Shown: positions 45,708 through 54,241 of the stretch, piece after piece
How the letters are laid out: the number at the start of each line of letters is the position of its first letter
Numbering within the stretch: position 1 is the first letter of the stretch
Source of the DNA: Paraferrimonas sedimenticola
Lineage (GTDB): Bacteria; Pseudomonadota; Gammaproteobacteria; Enterobacterales; Shewanellaceae
Reading direction: 5' to 3'
Assembly (NCBI RefSeq): GCF_002282855.1
Contig: NZ_NRIR01000001.1
Span: forward strand, 1 to 64,000
DNA: 64,000 bases
Made by a program: the position numbers and the translations under genes
Notes under the pieces: generated by a model
Databases searched by the model: none
What the model was told of the DNA's origin: nothing
Seen by the model: only the letters and a program-made list of their open reading frames with translations

Positions 45708-45740
45708 CACGGCATTCATCTTAACCTCTGTCGGTCAAAA

Positions 45741-45758
45741 TTCAAACCAGTGTATGAA
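45741..45758. promoter_or_regulatory. Candidate PsrA-type operator upstream of fadI
   Basis: TTCAAAC-CAGT-GTATGAA is an inverted repeat of TTCAAAC with one mismatch and a 4-bp spacer, resembling the PsrA motif (CAAAC-N2-4-GTTTG) of Pseudomonas and Shewanella fatty acid regulons. A similar palindrome precedes the acyl-CoA dehydrogenase gene at 62931. Confidence 0.5.
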
Positions 45759-45840
45759 GATTAGGCCTAGCCAAGGCTAGAGCGAATTATTAACATAGAC
45801 CTCAAATCTAAATTACTCGAATAAAAGCTAGGGCTTTTTA

Positions 45841-46797
45841 ATGCCATTAGACAGATTTCAATCGCTAAAACAGTATCTTGATAGCCAAGTGATTGGCCAA
45901 CCAGAACTTACCGAAAACCTGCTGATTGCGCTGATAGCCGATGGCCACCTGTTAGTTGAGGGGCCACCAGGGCTGGCTAAAACCCGCGCCATTAATGCAC
46001 TTAGCAAAGGCATCGAAGGAAACTTTCATCGGGTTCAGTTCACTCCTGACTTGCTGCCGGCGGACCTTACAGGTACCGATATCTATCGAGCGGAAACTGG
46101 ACAGTTTCACTTTGAGGCTGGACCGTTGTTTCACAATCTAGTACTGGCCGATGAAATCAATCGTGCACCGGCTAAAGTGCAGTCGGCGCTGCTTGAAGCC
46201 ATGGCCGAAGGTCAAATCACGGTCGGCAAGAAAAGCTATAAGCTACCTGACTTGTTCTTAGTGATGGCCACCCAAAATCCTTTGGAAAATGAGGGCACCT
46301 ACCCTCTGCCAGAAGCCCAACTCGACCGCTTCTTGCTGCACTTGAATCTCGACTACCCAGACGCGCAAACCGAAGCCCAGATTTTGGCTCTGTCGCGCAA
46401 CGAAGCCTTACACGGTGAAGCGCCGCAAGTAACCCCCATCAGCCAAGTCGATATTGAGAATGCCCGAGAGCAAGCCTTAACCCTGTATTTGGCACCGAGT
46501 CTTGAGCAGTACATAGTCCAATTAGTGATGGCCACGCGCCAACCATCGGTGTACTGCGATGAGCTTGCCCAATGGCTGGAATTTGGCGTCAGCCCGCGTG
46601 CCACCATCGCCATAGAGCGCTGTGCTCGAGCTCGCGCTTGGTTAATGCAGCGCGACTTCGTCTCTCCAGAAGACATCCAAGCGGTGACTGCGAATGCCTT
46701 GCGTCACCGCTTACTGCGCAGTTATCACGCCGAAGCGGAAGGGGTCGACAACGACACCATTATTCAACGCATTCTGTCTTTGGTGGCCGTGCCTTAA
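45841..46797 (+). CDS. MoxR-family AAA+ ATPase
   Basis: This 318-aa chaperone-like ATPase, first gene of the bat-type operon, is thought to act with VWA-domain partners to insert cofactors or remodel complexes. Walker A is GPPGLAKT at 41-48; Walker [22 protein letters not shown] with sensor-1 region [23 protein letters not shown] follow. The N-terminus lacks a membrane segment. It is divergent from fadI and 2 bp from the DUF58 gene. Confidence 0.93.
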   Translation: MPLDRFQSLKQYLDSQVIGQPELTENLLIALIADGHLLVEGPPGLAKTRAINALSKGIEGNFHRVQFTPDLLPADLTGTDIYRAETGQFHFEAGPLFHNLVLADEINRAPAKVQSALLEAMAEGQITVGKKSYKLPDLFLVMATQNPLENEGTYPLPEAQLDRFLLHLNLDYPDAQTEAQILALSRNEALHGEAPQVTPISQVDIENAREQALTLYLAPSLEQYIVQLVMATRQPSVYCDELAQWLEFGVSPRATIAIERCARARAWLMQRDFVSPEDIQAVTANALRHRLLRSYHAEAEGVDNDTIIQRILSLVAVP

Positions 46798-46799
46798 TC

Positions 46800-47717
46800 A
46801 TGGCTGAGTTGGTTTTTCCGCTGTTTAGCGATGGCGTCAATCTCACCGAAAAAGAACTGCTGGCCTGCCAACGGCAAGCCAGTGCTTTGCCCGACCGTCG
46901 CGGCAAAGCCCGTCACGCGCAGGCGGGGACTCGCGCCAGTTTGATCAAAGGCCGAGGCATGGAGTTTGCCGAGGTACGCCGCTACCAAGCGGGGGACGAC
47001 GTGCGCACCATTGACTGGCGCGTTACTGCTCGAACTGGAAAAGCCCACACTAAGTTATTCGTTGAAGAGCGCGAACGCCCGGTCATTCTCTTGGTCGACC
47101 TAGGTGATAGCGCCCGCTTTGGCTCGAGCCTGCTGTTGCAATCGGTGCAGATTGCCCATGTGTCCGCAACCCTTGGATGGCATGCCTGCCAACAAGGCGA
47201 CCGCCTTGGCGCTTTGGTTTGCTCAGAGCACGGTCACATTGAGCTCAAGCCCAAATCGCGGCGCCAAGGGGTTATGGCGTTAATCCAAGCCTTAGTTTTG
47301 CAGCACCAACGCACCGACAATCAGCCCCATCAGGCCGACTATTTGCAAAGCGCGTTGCAGCGATTGCGCCGACTCGCCAAGCCCGGCTCACTGATCCACG
47401 TAATTAGCGATGGTAGCTCCCTTGATACAGCTGCGATGGACCAACTGGCTCGCTTAAAACGCCAATGCGATCTCAATTTGGTTCAAGTGGTCGACCCATT
47501 TCGACTCGGTCAGCAAACCTGGCCGGTTGGCGCCGAACTAGCTGTGTTGGATGGGCGCCGGCGCGGCGTACTCAATCGCGCAGGATATCGCGACTACGCC
47601 AGCGCTCAACAAGAACGGCAACAGGCGCTGAAACACTGGGCGCAGCAACATCAAGTGCGCTGGCAGGCTATCAGTGCAGCCAAACCACTGGCCAGTCAAT
47701 TGCGGGAGTTAAGCTAA
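46800..47717 (+). CDS. DUF58-domain protein (MoxR partner)
   Basis: This 305-aa cytosolic protein of the DUF58 family has the GRGMEFAEVRRYQAGDDVRTIDWRVTAR-type signature and ERERPVILLVDLGDSARFGS, a VWA-like fold with a degenerate MIDAS (DLGDS). Start at ATG 46800, two bases after the moxR stop; a longer open frame runs back inside moxR but has no ribosome-binding site. DUF58 genes follow moxR and precede batA in this operon type. Confidence 0.88.
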   Translation: MAELVFPLFSDGVNLTEKELLACQRQASALPDRRGKARHAQAGTRASLIKGRGMEFAEVRRYQAGDDVRTIDWRVTARTGKAHTKLFVEERERPVILLVDLGDSARFGSSLLLQSVQIAHVSATLGWHACQQGDRLGALVCSEHGHIELKPKSRRQGVMALIQALVLQHQRTDNQPHQADYLQSALQRLRRLAKPGSLIHVISDGSSLDTAAMDQLARLKRQCDLNLVQVVDPFRLGQQTWPVGAELAVLDGRRRGVLNRAGYRDYASAQQERQQALKHWAQQHQVRWQAISAAKPLASQLRELS

Positions 47718-48175
47718 TGGACCCGCTGGCCAATATGGCAGACATCGTCGAACCAACACCGGTTAGCTTTTGGTTAACCCTGCATCCACTTTGGTATCTG
47801 TTGGTTTTACTAGTGCTCGCGAGCGCAGGCCTCGCACTTTGGTGGTGGCGTCAGCGCCGCCAATATCGCGCGGCTCAACAACAAGCCATCCAAGAGCTGG
47901 CTCTAATGACACAAGCCCATCAGGTTATCGAGCTCAACGCACTGTTGAAGCGGGTGGCAAGACACTATCACCCCAGCAGTCAGGCTTGGGGAAAAACCAC
48001 CGCTGACTGGTGTGCTTGGTTACAAAGCATTCACCCAGCTCCTATTCCACTAGAGCCAATATTGAGCGCCAGTTATAGCCCCCAAGGCGTGACCCAAAAA
48101 GATTTTGAGCAGATGAGAGCTTGGGCCCAGCAGTGGTTAAAGCAGGCATTGCCCGCCAGGAGGCCCCATGCTTGA
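47717..48175 (+). CDS. DUF4381-domain membrane protein
   Basis: This 152-aa protein has one membrane helix (about 25-48, LWYLLVLLVLASAGLALWWW) and a cytosolic helical C-terminal half (LNALLKRVARHYHPSSQ, WLQSIHPAP, GVTQKDFEQMRAWAQQWLK) typical of DUF4381. Its ATG overlaps the DUF58 stop (TAATG). The family is found almost only in MoxR-Bat operons, between the DUF58 protein and BatA. Function unknown. Confidence 0.85.
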   Translation: MDPLANMADIVEPTPVSFWLTLHPLWYLLVLLVLASAGLALWWWRQRRQYRAAQQQAIQELALMTQAHQVIELNALLKRVARHYHPSSQAWGKTTADWCAWLQSIHPAPIPLEPILSASYSPQGVTQKDFEQMRAWAQQWLKQALPARRPHA

Positions 48176-49157
48176 TGTGCTTTGGTGGTGGGTCCTATTA
48201 CTGTTGCCCCTGCCCTTTATTATTCGCCACAAGCCGGTACAAGCCTCCCATCAAACCGCGCTTAAGCTAGCTGGGGCTGGACGAGGTCTGCGCCAAGGTA
48301 AACGCCCACTCACTCGTTTGGCACGTCCTGGGCTTTGGCTAGTATGGATGCTTCTTGTGCTGGCCTGTGCGCGCCCCCAGTGGGTCGGTGAGCCAATCCC
48401 TATCGCCCAAGAAGGCCGCGAGCTGATGTTAGCGCTGGATTTATCCGGCTCCATGGAAATCCCCGATATGAAGCTCAATGGCGATACGGTGGACCGCTTC
48501 ACTATGGTCCAGCACCTATCCGCCGAGTTTGTGTCGCGACGCCAAGGCGATCGCCTCGGGCTGATTTTGTTTGGTGATCGCGCCTACCTGCAAGCGCCGT
48601 TGACCCAGGACAGCCGCTCTATTGTGCAGTATTTGGAAGAAGCGCAATTAGGCCTGGTGGGCAATCAAACCGCCATCGGCGATGCGATAGCACTAGCCGC
48701 CAAGCGCTTCGACCAACGCTCGGACAGCAATAAAGTGTTGGTACTGCTCACCGATGGTAGTAACACCGCGGGCAGTTTATCGCCTCAGCAAGCGCTGGAG
48801 CTAGCCAAAGCGGTTGGCGTAGTAATCTATGCCATAGGCGTTGGCGCCGATGAAATGGAACAACGCTCCTTGTTTGGCAGCTTTAAGGTGCCAACCGCGT
48901 CAGATCTCGACGAAGGCGCGCTCAAGGCCATGGCGAATGCCACCAATGGCGAGTATTTCCGCGCTCGCTCCTCGCAAGACATGCAACGGATTTATCAAGC
49001 CATTGAGCAATTGCAGCCCATCGAAGCTGAAGGCAATCAATATCGCCCGCGCACTGAGCTGTTTTACTTGCCTTTATTGCTAGCCTTGCTCGTATGTGCG
49101 ATTCAACTGCTATCACCTTGGGTGCCCAATTGGCGGCCTGCGCGAGGTGATGCATGA
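48168..49157 (+). CDS. batA: BatA-like von Willebrand factor A protein
   Basis: This 329-aa inner-membrane protein has N-terminal helices at about 4-19 and 55-68, a periplasmic or cytosolic VWA domain with an intact MIDAS (DLSGS at 91-95; then T, and LLTDGSNTAG) and a C-terminal helix (about 300-318). Bat proteins were linked to aerotolerance in Bacteroides and to metal-dependent protein interactions. The start overlaps the DUF4381 gene by 8 bp with AGGAGG upstream; its stop overlaps the next ATG (ATGA). Confidence 0.88.
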   Translation: MLDVLWWWVLLLLPLPFIIRHKPVQASHQTALKLAGAGRGLRQGKRPLTRLARPGLWLVWMLLVLACARPQWVGEPIPIAQEGRELMLALDLSGSMEIPDMKLNGDTVDRFTMVQHLSAEFVSRRQGDRLGLILFGDRAYLQAPLTQDSRSIVQYLEEAQLGLVGNQTAIGDAIALAAKRFDQRSDSNKVLVLLTDGSNTAGSLSPQQALELAKAVGVVIYAIGVGADEMEQRSLFGSFKVPTASDLDEGALKAMANATNGEYFRARSSQDMQRIYQAIEQLQPIEAEGNQYRPRTELFYLPLLLALLVCAIQLLSPWVPNWRPARGDA

Positions 49158-51133
49158 GTTTGCACTGGCTAAGACCCGAGTGGCTGTGGGCGCTAATTCC
49201 GCTAGCGCTTTTGCTCCTGTTACTTAAGCGCTTGCGGGCGAACAACTCGCAGTGGAACAAGATGTTGCCTGAGCATCTGCATCAAGTGCTCTTAAGTGGC
49301 GGAGACAACAGCGCCAAGCGTCCTTTGTGGCCACTCGCATTGGCGCTTTTCACCGGAATAATTGCCGCCGCGGGCCCGGCATTATTCCAAAGCGACACTC
49401 AGGTATTTAAGAACCAACAAGCGCGCGTGATAGCGATGGATATGTCGCGCTCTATGTACGCCACCGACTTTAAACCCAATCGCCTCGCTCAAGCTAAATT
49501 CCGCGCCAACGACCTACTCAAGCTGGTGAATGACGGTGATACCGGATTGATTGCCTACGCTGGCGAGGCCTATACCATTGCGCCACTCACGTCCGACAAA
49601 GGCACTTTGGTAAACCTGCTGCCTGCCTTGTCGCCGGATATTATGCCGGTCAAAGGCTCATCGCCTGAGGAAGCGGCTCAACTGGCCATTCAGTTATTGA
49701 CCCAATCGGGCCATTTGAGCGGCGATATCGTGTTGTTTGGCGATGGATTAACGCCCGGACAGGCAGACAAGATTGAGCAGCTACTGAGCAACACCAACTA
49801 TCAACTGCATCTATACACCTTCGCCAGTCGTGATGGTGCGCCAGTGCAACTGCCAAACGGTCAACTGCTAAAAGACAATCGCGGCAACATAGTGATCCCG
49901 CGCTTAACCCGAGCCCCGATTCAGCAGTTGGTTAAAAACGCCGACGCCCATTGGTTGGCGGCCAGCCCTAGTGGCGGCGAACTCAATCAACTGGCCGACA
50001 AGCTCAATCAATTGGGCGAATCACAAATCAGCGACCAACTCTCGCAGCAATGGCAAGACTTGGGGCCTTACTTGGCATGTTTGCTGATTTTGCCCATGCT
50101 CCTGAGCTTTCGCCAAGGTCGACTGTGGCAATACTTGTTGCCTCTTGGGCTTATTGCGTTTCAGCCAACACCAGCTCACGCCGCTTGGTGGCAGTCACCC
50201 CAAGGCAAAGGGCAGCAGGCCTACGCTCAAGGTGAGCACGACAAAGCGGCTGAGCTATTAGACCAAGCCCAGTGGCGAGCGGCCAACGCCTACCGTCAGG
50301 GGGATTACCAAAGTGCCGCTGAGCTTTATCAAAGCCTTGAAGGCGCTAACGCGCGCTACAACCAGGGCAATGCTCTACTCAAAGATGGCGATATCGATGG
50401 CGCAATTGAGCAATACCAGCAAGCCCTGACGCTTGAGCAAGACTTTGAACAGGCCAAGTCCAACTTGGAATTAGCCCAAGCCTTAAAGCAACAATCGCAA
50501 GACTCCCAAGGACAAGGTGAGTCAGACCAACAGGACTCAGATCAGCAAAACTCTGAACAACAAGACCAGCAAGATTCCGAGCAACAAGGCCCTGACCAAC
50601 AGAGCCCTGAAAACCAAAGCTCTGAGAATCAAAGCTCTGAGAACCAAAGTTCAGAGCAACAAAGCGGCGAGCAAGGTGAATCTAAACAAGACAGCTCGAA
50701 CCCGCAAAACTCGCAAGAATCATCCAGCGACAGCGCTCAGGACGAACAGTCCTCACAATCTGAGCAGCAAGATTCTGGCGAGCAAGGGGAGCAATCCGAA
50801 AGCGCACAGGGAGATCAAAGCCAACACTCGCAACTCGAAAGTGCCCCCTCGCGCAGTCAGCCGGAGCAATCTGAGCCGCAAGCAGGAACTCAAGACGCAA
50901 GTGCCGCGTCTCAACCAGAGCAAGCCGCTGACAACGATGACCAACAAGCCCAAGGCGCAGCAGTCAGCCCGGGGGAAGCTGACGGCAATGCTGACCAACT
51001 GCCGCCCGAATTGCAAAAGCTGATACAGCAGTTAGACGATGACCCTTCGTTATTGCTGCGAAACAAAATGCTGTTAGAACACAGAAAGCGCCGAGCCGAT
51101 GGACGGGCGCAAGTACAAGGACAAGCCTGGTAA
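49154..51133 (+). CDS. BatB-BatC fusion: VWA domain, TPR repeats, Gln/Ser-rich tail
   Basis: This 659-aa protein has helices at about 8-25 and 58-76, a VWA domain with MIDAS DMSRS (96-100) and a second membrane pair near 310-345. TPR motifs follow (about 355-445, KAAELLDQAQWRAANAYRQGDY and GNALLKDGDIDGAIEQYQQAL), then a 170-residue low-complexity tail of Gln, Ser, Glu and Asp (about 450-620) before a basic end (LEHRKRRADGRAQ). This corresponds to BatB and BatC fused. It is start- and stop-overlapped with its neighbours, implying coupled translation. Confidence 0.87.
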   Translation: MSLHWLRPEWLWALIPLALLLLLLKRLRANNSQWNKMLPEHLHQVLLSGGDNSAKRPLWPLALALFTGIIAAAGPALFQSDTQVFKNQQARVIAMDMSRSMYATDFKPNRLAQAKFRANDLLKLVNDGDTGLIAYAGEAYTIAPLTSDKGTLVNLLPALSPDIMPVKGSSPEEAAQLAIQLLTQSGHLSGDIVLFGDGLTPGQADKIEQLLSNTNYQLHLYTFASRDGAPVQLPNGQLLKDNRGNIVIPRLTRAPIQQLVKNADAHWLAASPSGGELNQLADKLNQLGESQISDQLSQQWQDLGPYLACLLILPMLLSFRQGRLWQYLLPLGLIAFQPTPAHAAWWQSPQGKGQQAYAQGEHDKAAELLDQAQWRAANAYRQGDYQSAAELYQSLEGANARYNQGNALLKDGDIDGAIEQYQQALTLEQDFEQAKSNLELAQALKQQSQDSQGQGESDQQDSDQQNSEQQDQQDSEQQGPDQQSPENQSSENQSSENQSSEQQSGEQGESKQDSSNPQNSQESSSDSAQDEQSSQSEQQDSGEQGEQSESAQGDQSQHSQLESAPSRSQPEQSEPQAGTQDASAASQPEQAADNDDQQAQGAAVSPGEADGNADQLPPELQKLIQQLDDDPSLLLRNKMLLEHRKRRADGRAQVQGQAW

Positions 51134-52776
51134 TGGTTTTCTCTCAAATACAAAAACGCTTGTGGCAATGGGCAAGCTTACTCACTTTGCTGTTTGCCGG
51201 TCAGTTGCAGGCCAATGTGCTGGTATCGGTGGATCAAAATCCCGCGCAGACCAACCAACCCATAGTCTTAACCGTAGAAGTAGACCAAGACTTGCCCGCT
51301 GACGCCTTTGATGCCAGTCAGTTAGGCGAACAGTTTACCCTCGGGCGCACCAGTGTTCGGCGCAACACTCAAATCATTAACTTTGATACTCGCCGAACCA
51401 CGGTTTGGCAGACGGTTCTGGTTGCAACCCAGCCAGGAGACTATCCCATCGGCCCGCTGACCGTTGGCCCGTTTGAGAGCCAACCTTTTACCCTGACGGT
51501 TCAAGCTGGCGCCAACCCAAATCAAAGCGCACCGGTAGAAGTGTTTAACAGTGTTAGTCAATCTCGCGCCTATTTAGGCCAGGTGCTTAACTACAAGGTT
51601 AAACTTCTGATAGGGGCTGAGTTACAACGCGGTGCGTTAACCGCGCCCCAGCTCGAAGGCATGAGCTTACAGCAAATCGGTGAAGACAAAGACACCACTG
51701 AAATCATCGAGGGTAAACGCTACCGTGTTATCGAACGCAATTACGCGCTAACCCTTGAAGAACCCGGGGAGTACGAGCTACCGCCAGCGGTATTTGACGG
51801 AGATATCGTGGTAAACAGCCGCTCTCGCGATAGCTTGTTCGCTTTTAACCAAAGCATGCCAACGCGCGCCGAAGGCGAGCCGCTAACTCTAACCGTTCTC
51901 GACAAGCCCATCGATTTCAACGGGCCTTGGTTGGTTTCAGACATGGTAGTTTTACAAGCGGTTGGAGACGCCCTGCCCGACAGTGTTGAAGTGGGACAAC
52001 CGCTAAATCTCAACTGGCAAATCACCGCGGTTAACAGCGATGTCAACGCCATCCCTGAGCCACAAATGGAGTTGCCAGGCTGGGTAAAACGCTACCCCGA
52101 AAAGCCCCAGCGCAACAGTGCTATTCGCAATGAGCAGCTCATTAGCCAACTGACCATTAATCAGGCGCTAATTCCGACTCAAGCCGGTGAGCTAGTCATT
52201 CCAGACGTCGAGTTGCTCTGGTTTAATCCCCACACCAAGCGCGCCGAAGTGGCCCGGTTAGAGGGTAAAACCATTACTGTGGTGGCCGCCGATGGCCTCA
52301 CACTGCCGGTAGAAGCCACAGTTCAGCCCCAACCGTCAAGCGCTGAACCCAGCAATCTGCTGCCTTGGCAACTGGCCAGCGCTGCATTGGCCTTAGGCTG
52401 GTTGGGTCATTGGCTTTGGTGGCGCCGAGAAAAATCGACCGAGTCCAAAGCGCCTGCCCGCACAGCGCCAAAAAACGATGACTTGCAGCGCTTTCACGAT
52501 GCCTGTCAAAAAGGCCAGCTAGGCGATGCACTTAAGCTACTCACCGGCGCCGCGGCCCAAGTCACTGGCGAGCGACAGTCGTTAACCCAGCTGCGCCAAC
52601 ACTCACCTCAGCTCGCTAAAGCACTCGACATCGCTCAAGCGCACACCTATTCACCAAATAAGTCTGATTCGGCTCTAGATTTAATGCCTTTGTATCAATT
52701 AGTGGCTAACCTGCCGAAAAAAGCCCATTCAAGCGCAACTCTCGCGCCACTTTATCCTTTGTCCAACAAAGAGTAA
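51133..52776 (+). CDS. batD: BatD-like membrane protein
   Basis: This 547-aa protein has a signal peptide (cut near ANV), an oxygen-tolerance/BatD beta-rich periplasmic region (about 25-400, repeated Ig-like modules beginning DQNPAQTNQPIVLTVEV), a membrane helix (about 408-432, LPWQLASAALALGWLGHWLWW) and a cytosolic helical tail (about 440-547). It is last gene of the operon; its ATG overlaps the previous stop (TAATG). A hairpin follows the stop at 52787-52809 but lacks a T-tract. Confidence 0.87.
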   Translation: MVFSQIQKRLWQWASLLTLLFAGQLQANVLVSVDQNPAQTNQPIVLTVEVDQDLPADAFDASQLGEQFTLGRTSVRRNTQIINFDTRRTTVWQTVLVATQPGDYPIGPLTVGPFESQPFTLTVQAGANPNQSAPVEVFNSVSQSRAYLGQVLNYKVKLLIGAELQRGALTAPQLEGMSLQQIGEDKDTTEIIEGKRYRVIERNYALTLEEPGEYELPPAVFDGDIVVNSRSRDSLFAFNQSMPTRAEGEPLTLTVLDKPIDFNGPWLVSDMVVLQAVGDALPDSVEVGQPLNLNWQITAVNSDVNAIPEPQMELPGWVKRYPEKPQRNSAIRNEQLISQLTINQALIPTQAGELVIPDVELLWFNPHTKRAEVARLEGKTITVVAADGLTLPVEATVQPQPSSAEPSNLLPWQLASAALALGWLGHWLWWRREKSTESKAPARTAPKNDDLQRFHDACQKGQLGDALKLLTGAAAQVTGERQSLTQLRQHSPQLAKALDIAQAHTYSPNKSDSALDLMPLYQLVANLPKKAHSSATLAPLYPLSNKE

Positions 52777-52850
52777 GCTAAAATAAAGGCGGTCAAACAT
52801 TGGCCGCCTAAGCGTTCGCCGCGTCCCCAAACCACTCAATGGATTGCTGT

Positions 52851-53414
52851 ATGTTTTCTTTTGGAAATAAAAAATCAAAAGCCTCGGTCTTAGAGGACAT
52901 GGCTAATAAACAATTACGATACGACAGCTTGGTCCGCGCCTATCACGGCGAGATTTTCCGGTACGCCTACTGGTTAATCGGCGACAAGCAAATCGCAGAG
53001 GACGTAGTGCAAGAAGCATTCTTGCGTGCGTGGAAGTCGCTCGACTCATTGAAAGACGAGAAAGCGGCTAAGTCGTGGCTGATCACAATTCTCAGACGCG
53101 AAAACGCCCGCCGCTTCGAGCGCAAACAATTTCAATATTCCGATGTTGAGCAGGAAACTCTGGAAGACAGCACGAGTCTGGACTTAGAAAGCCAACTCGA
53201 GCGCAATCAAATCCGCCGTCAGATTGCCAAGCTGCCGCTGGAGTACCGCGAGCCACTGCTGCTGCAGGTGCTCGGAGGATACAGTGGCGATGAGATCGCG
53301 CAAATGCTCGACCTCAATCGCAATACAGTCATGACCCGGTTGTTTCGTGCGCGCAACCAGTTAAAAGAAGCGCTGGAGAATCCAACAGAATTTCGAGGTA
53401 GCCAAAATGGATGA
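52851..53414 (+). CDS. ECF-type RNA polymerase sigma factor
   Basis: This 187-aa sigma-70-family protein contains only regions 2 and 4. Region 2: LVRAYHGEIFRYAYWLIGDKQIAEDVVQEAFLRAW-type block (RNA polymerase binding and -10 recognition). Region 4: LPLEYREPLLLQVLGGYSGDEIAQMLDLNRNTVMTRLFRAR with the -35 recognition helix. ATGs at 52839, 52851 and 52887 are in frame; 52851 is chosen. Its stop overlaps the next gene by 8 bp. The paired DUF3379 protein is most likely its anti-sigma factor. Confidence 0.87.
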   Translation: MFSFGNKKSKASVLEDMANKQLRYDSLVRAYHGEIFRYAYWLIGDKQIAEDVVQEAFLRAWKSLDSLKDEKAAKSWLITILRRENARRFERKQFQYSDVEQETLEDSTSLDLESQLERNQIRRQIAKLPLEYREPLLLQVLGGYSGDEIAQMLDLNRNTVMTRLFRARNQLKEALENPTEFRGSQNG

Positions 53415-54105
53415 ACTCAGCTTTAGACGTCAGGCTTACGCCGACCCAAACAGCAAGCAAGCTGACTTTGTCGAAGCGCAACAGCAAGACCCAACACGCC
53501 AAGCTTTTGTGGATGACCTCAAGCGCTTGGATGGGCAGCTCGAAGACGCGTTCAAGGTAGATGTGCCAGAGAATTTGGCCGACAAACTGCTGTTAACCCA
53601 AAAAATACAGAGCCATCAGCAAGGCCGCCGCCGCACTGCGGTGTGGTTGTCAATGGCGGCATCCGTAGCCTTTGTTGCCGGTCTTACCTTCAATATGCTG
53701 CGAACAGGTCCAATTAACCTAAACGAGCACGCCTTAGCTCACGTGATGCACGAAGTGGATGCCTTGCATCTAACCAATGCCTTGCCAAGCGATGCCCTGC
53801 AGGTACAGCTAGCCAGCTATGGCAAATCCATGAGTCAGGGTATTGAAGGCGTGGTGTACGCCAAAGAGTGTGACTTTCAGGGTATCAAGAGCCTGCATTG
53901 GATAGTGCAAACCGAGCAAGGCCCAGTGACCCTGTTTATCGTGCCTAAAGATCCTCGACTGCAAGGTCAAAACCAATTTGCTCAAGAGCAGTGGCGTGGC
54001 AAAACTATTGAACAAAACAATAGCTTGCTGATGTTCGTTGGAGAAAACTCGCAAGCCATCGAGCAAGTTCAAAAAGACGTAGAAACCAAGCTTTACAGTA
54101 TTTAA
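53407..54105 (+). CDS. DUF3379 protein, probable anti-sigma factor
   Basis: This 232-aa protein has a cytosolic N-terminal helical part (about 1-75, DELSFRRQAYADP), one membrane helix (about 78-98, AVWLSMAASVAFVAGLTF) and a periplasmic C-terminal domain (about 100-232). This is the layout of an ECF anti-sigma factor, and the translational overlap with the sigma gene supports that role. DUF3379 proteins occur in this position in Shewanella and relatives. The inducing signal is unknown. Confidence 0.82.
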   Translation: MDELSFRRQAYADPNSKQADFVEAQQQDPTRQAFVDDLKRLDGQLEDAFKVDVPENLADKLLLTQKIQSHQQGRRRTAVWLSMAASVAFVAGLTFNMLRTGPINLNEHALAHVMHEVDALHLTNALPSDALQVQLASYGKSMSQGIEGVVYAKECDFQGIKSLHWIVQTEQGPVTLFIVPKDPRLQGQNQFAQEQWRGKTIEQNNSLLMFVGENSQAIEQVQKDVETKLYSI

Positions 54106-54130
54106 ACTGAAAGCTGTACAGTAATTAATC

Positions 54131-54158
54131 AAAAGGCCAGCGCATCGCTGGCCTTTTT
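54131..54158 (+). terminator. Rho-independent terminator of the sigma/anti-sigma operon
   Basis: GGCCAGCG / CGCTGGCC stem (54135-54142 and 54146-54153) with a 3-nt loop followed by five T residues. Confidence 0.9.
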
Positions 54159-54241
54159 GTTAGCTAGCTCAAATTTTGATGACAGACAGGTCAATTTTGG
54201 TAGGATACCAATCACAATAATTACAACAAGGCCTTTACTCC

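Noticed and set aside
52787-52809. Terminator after batD
   Set aside because: A good 9-bp hairpin but no T-tract follows, so it may only be an mRNA 3' structure.
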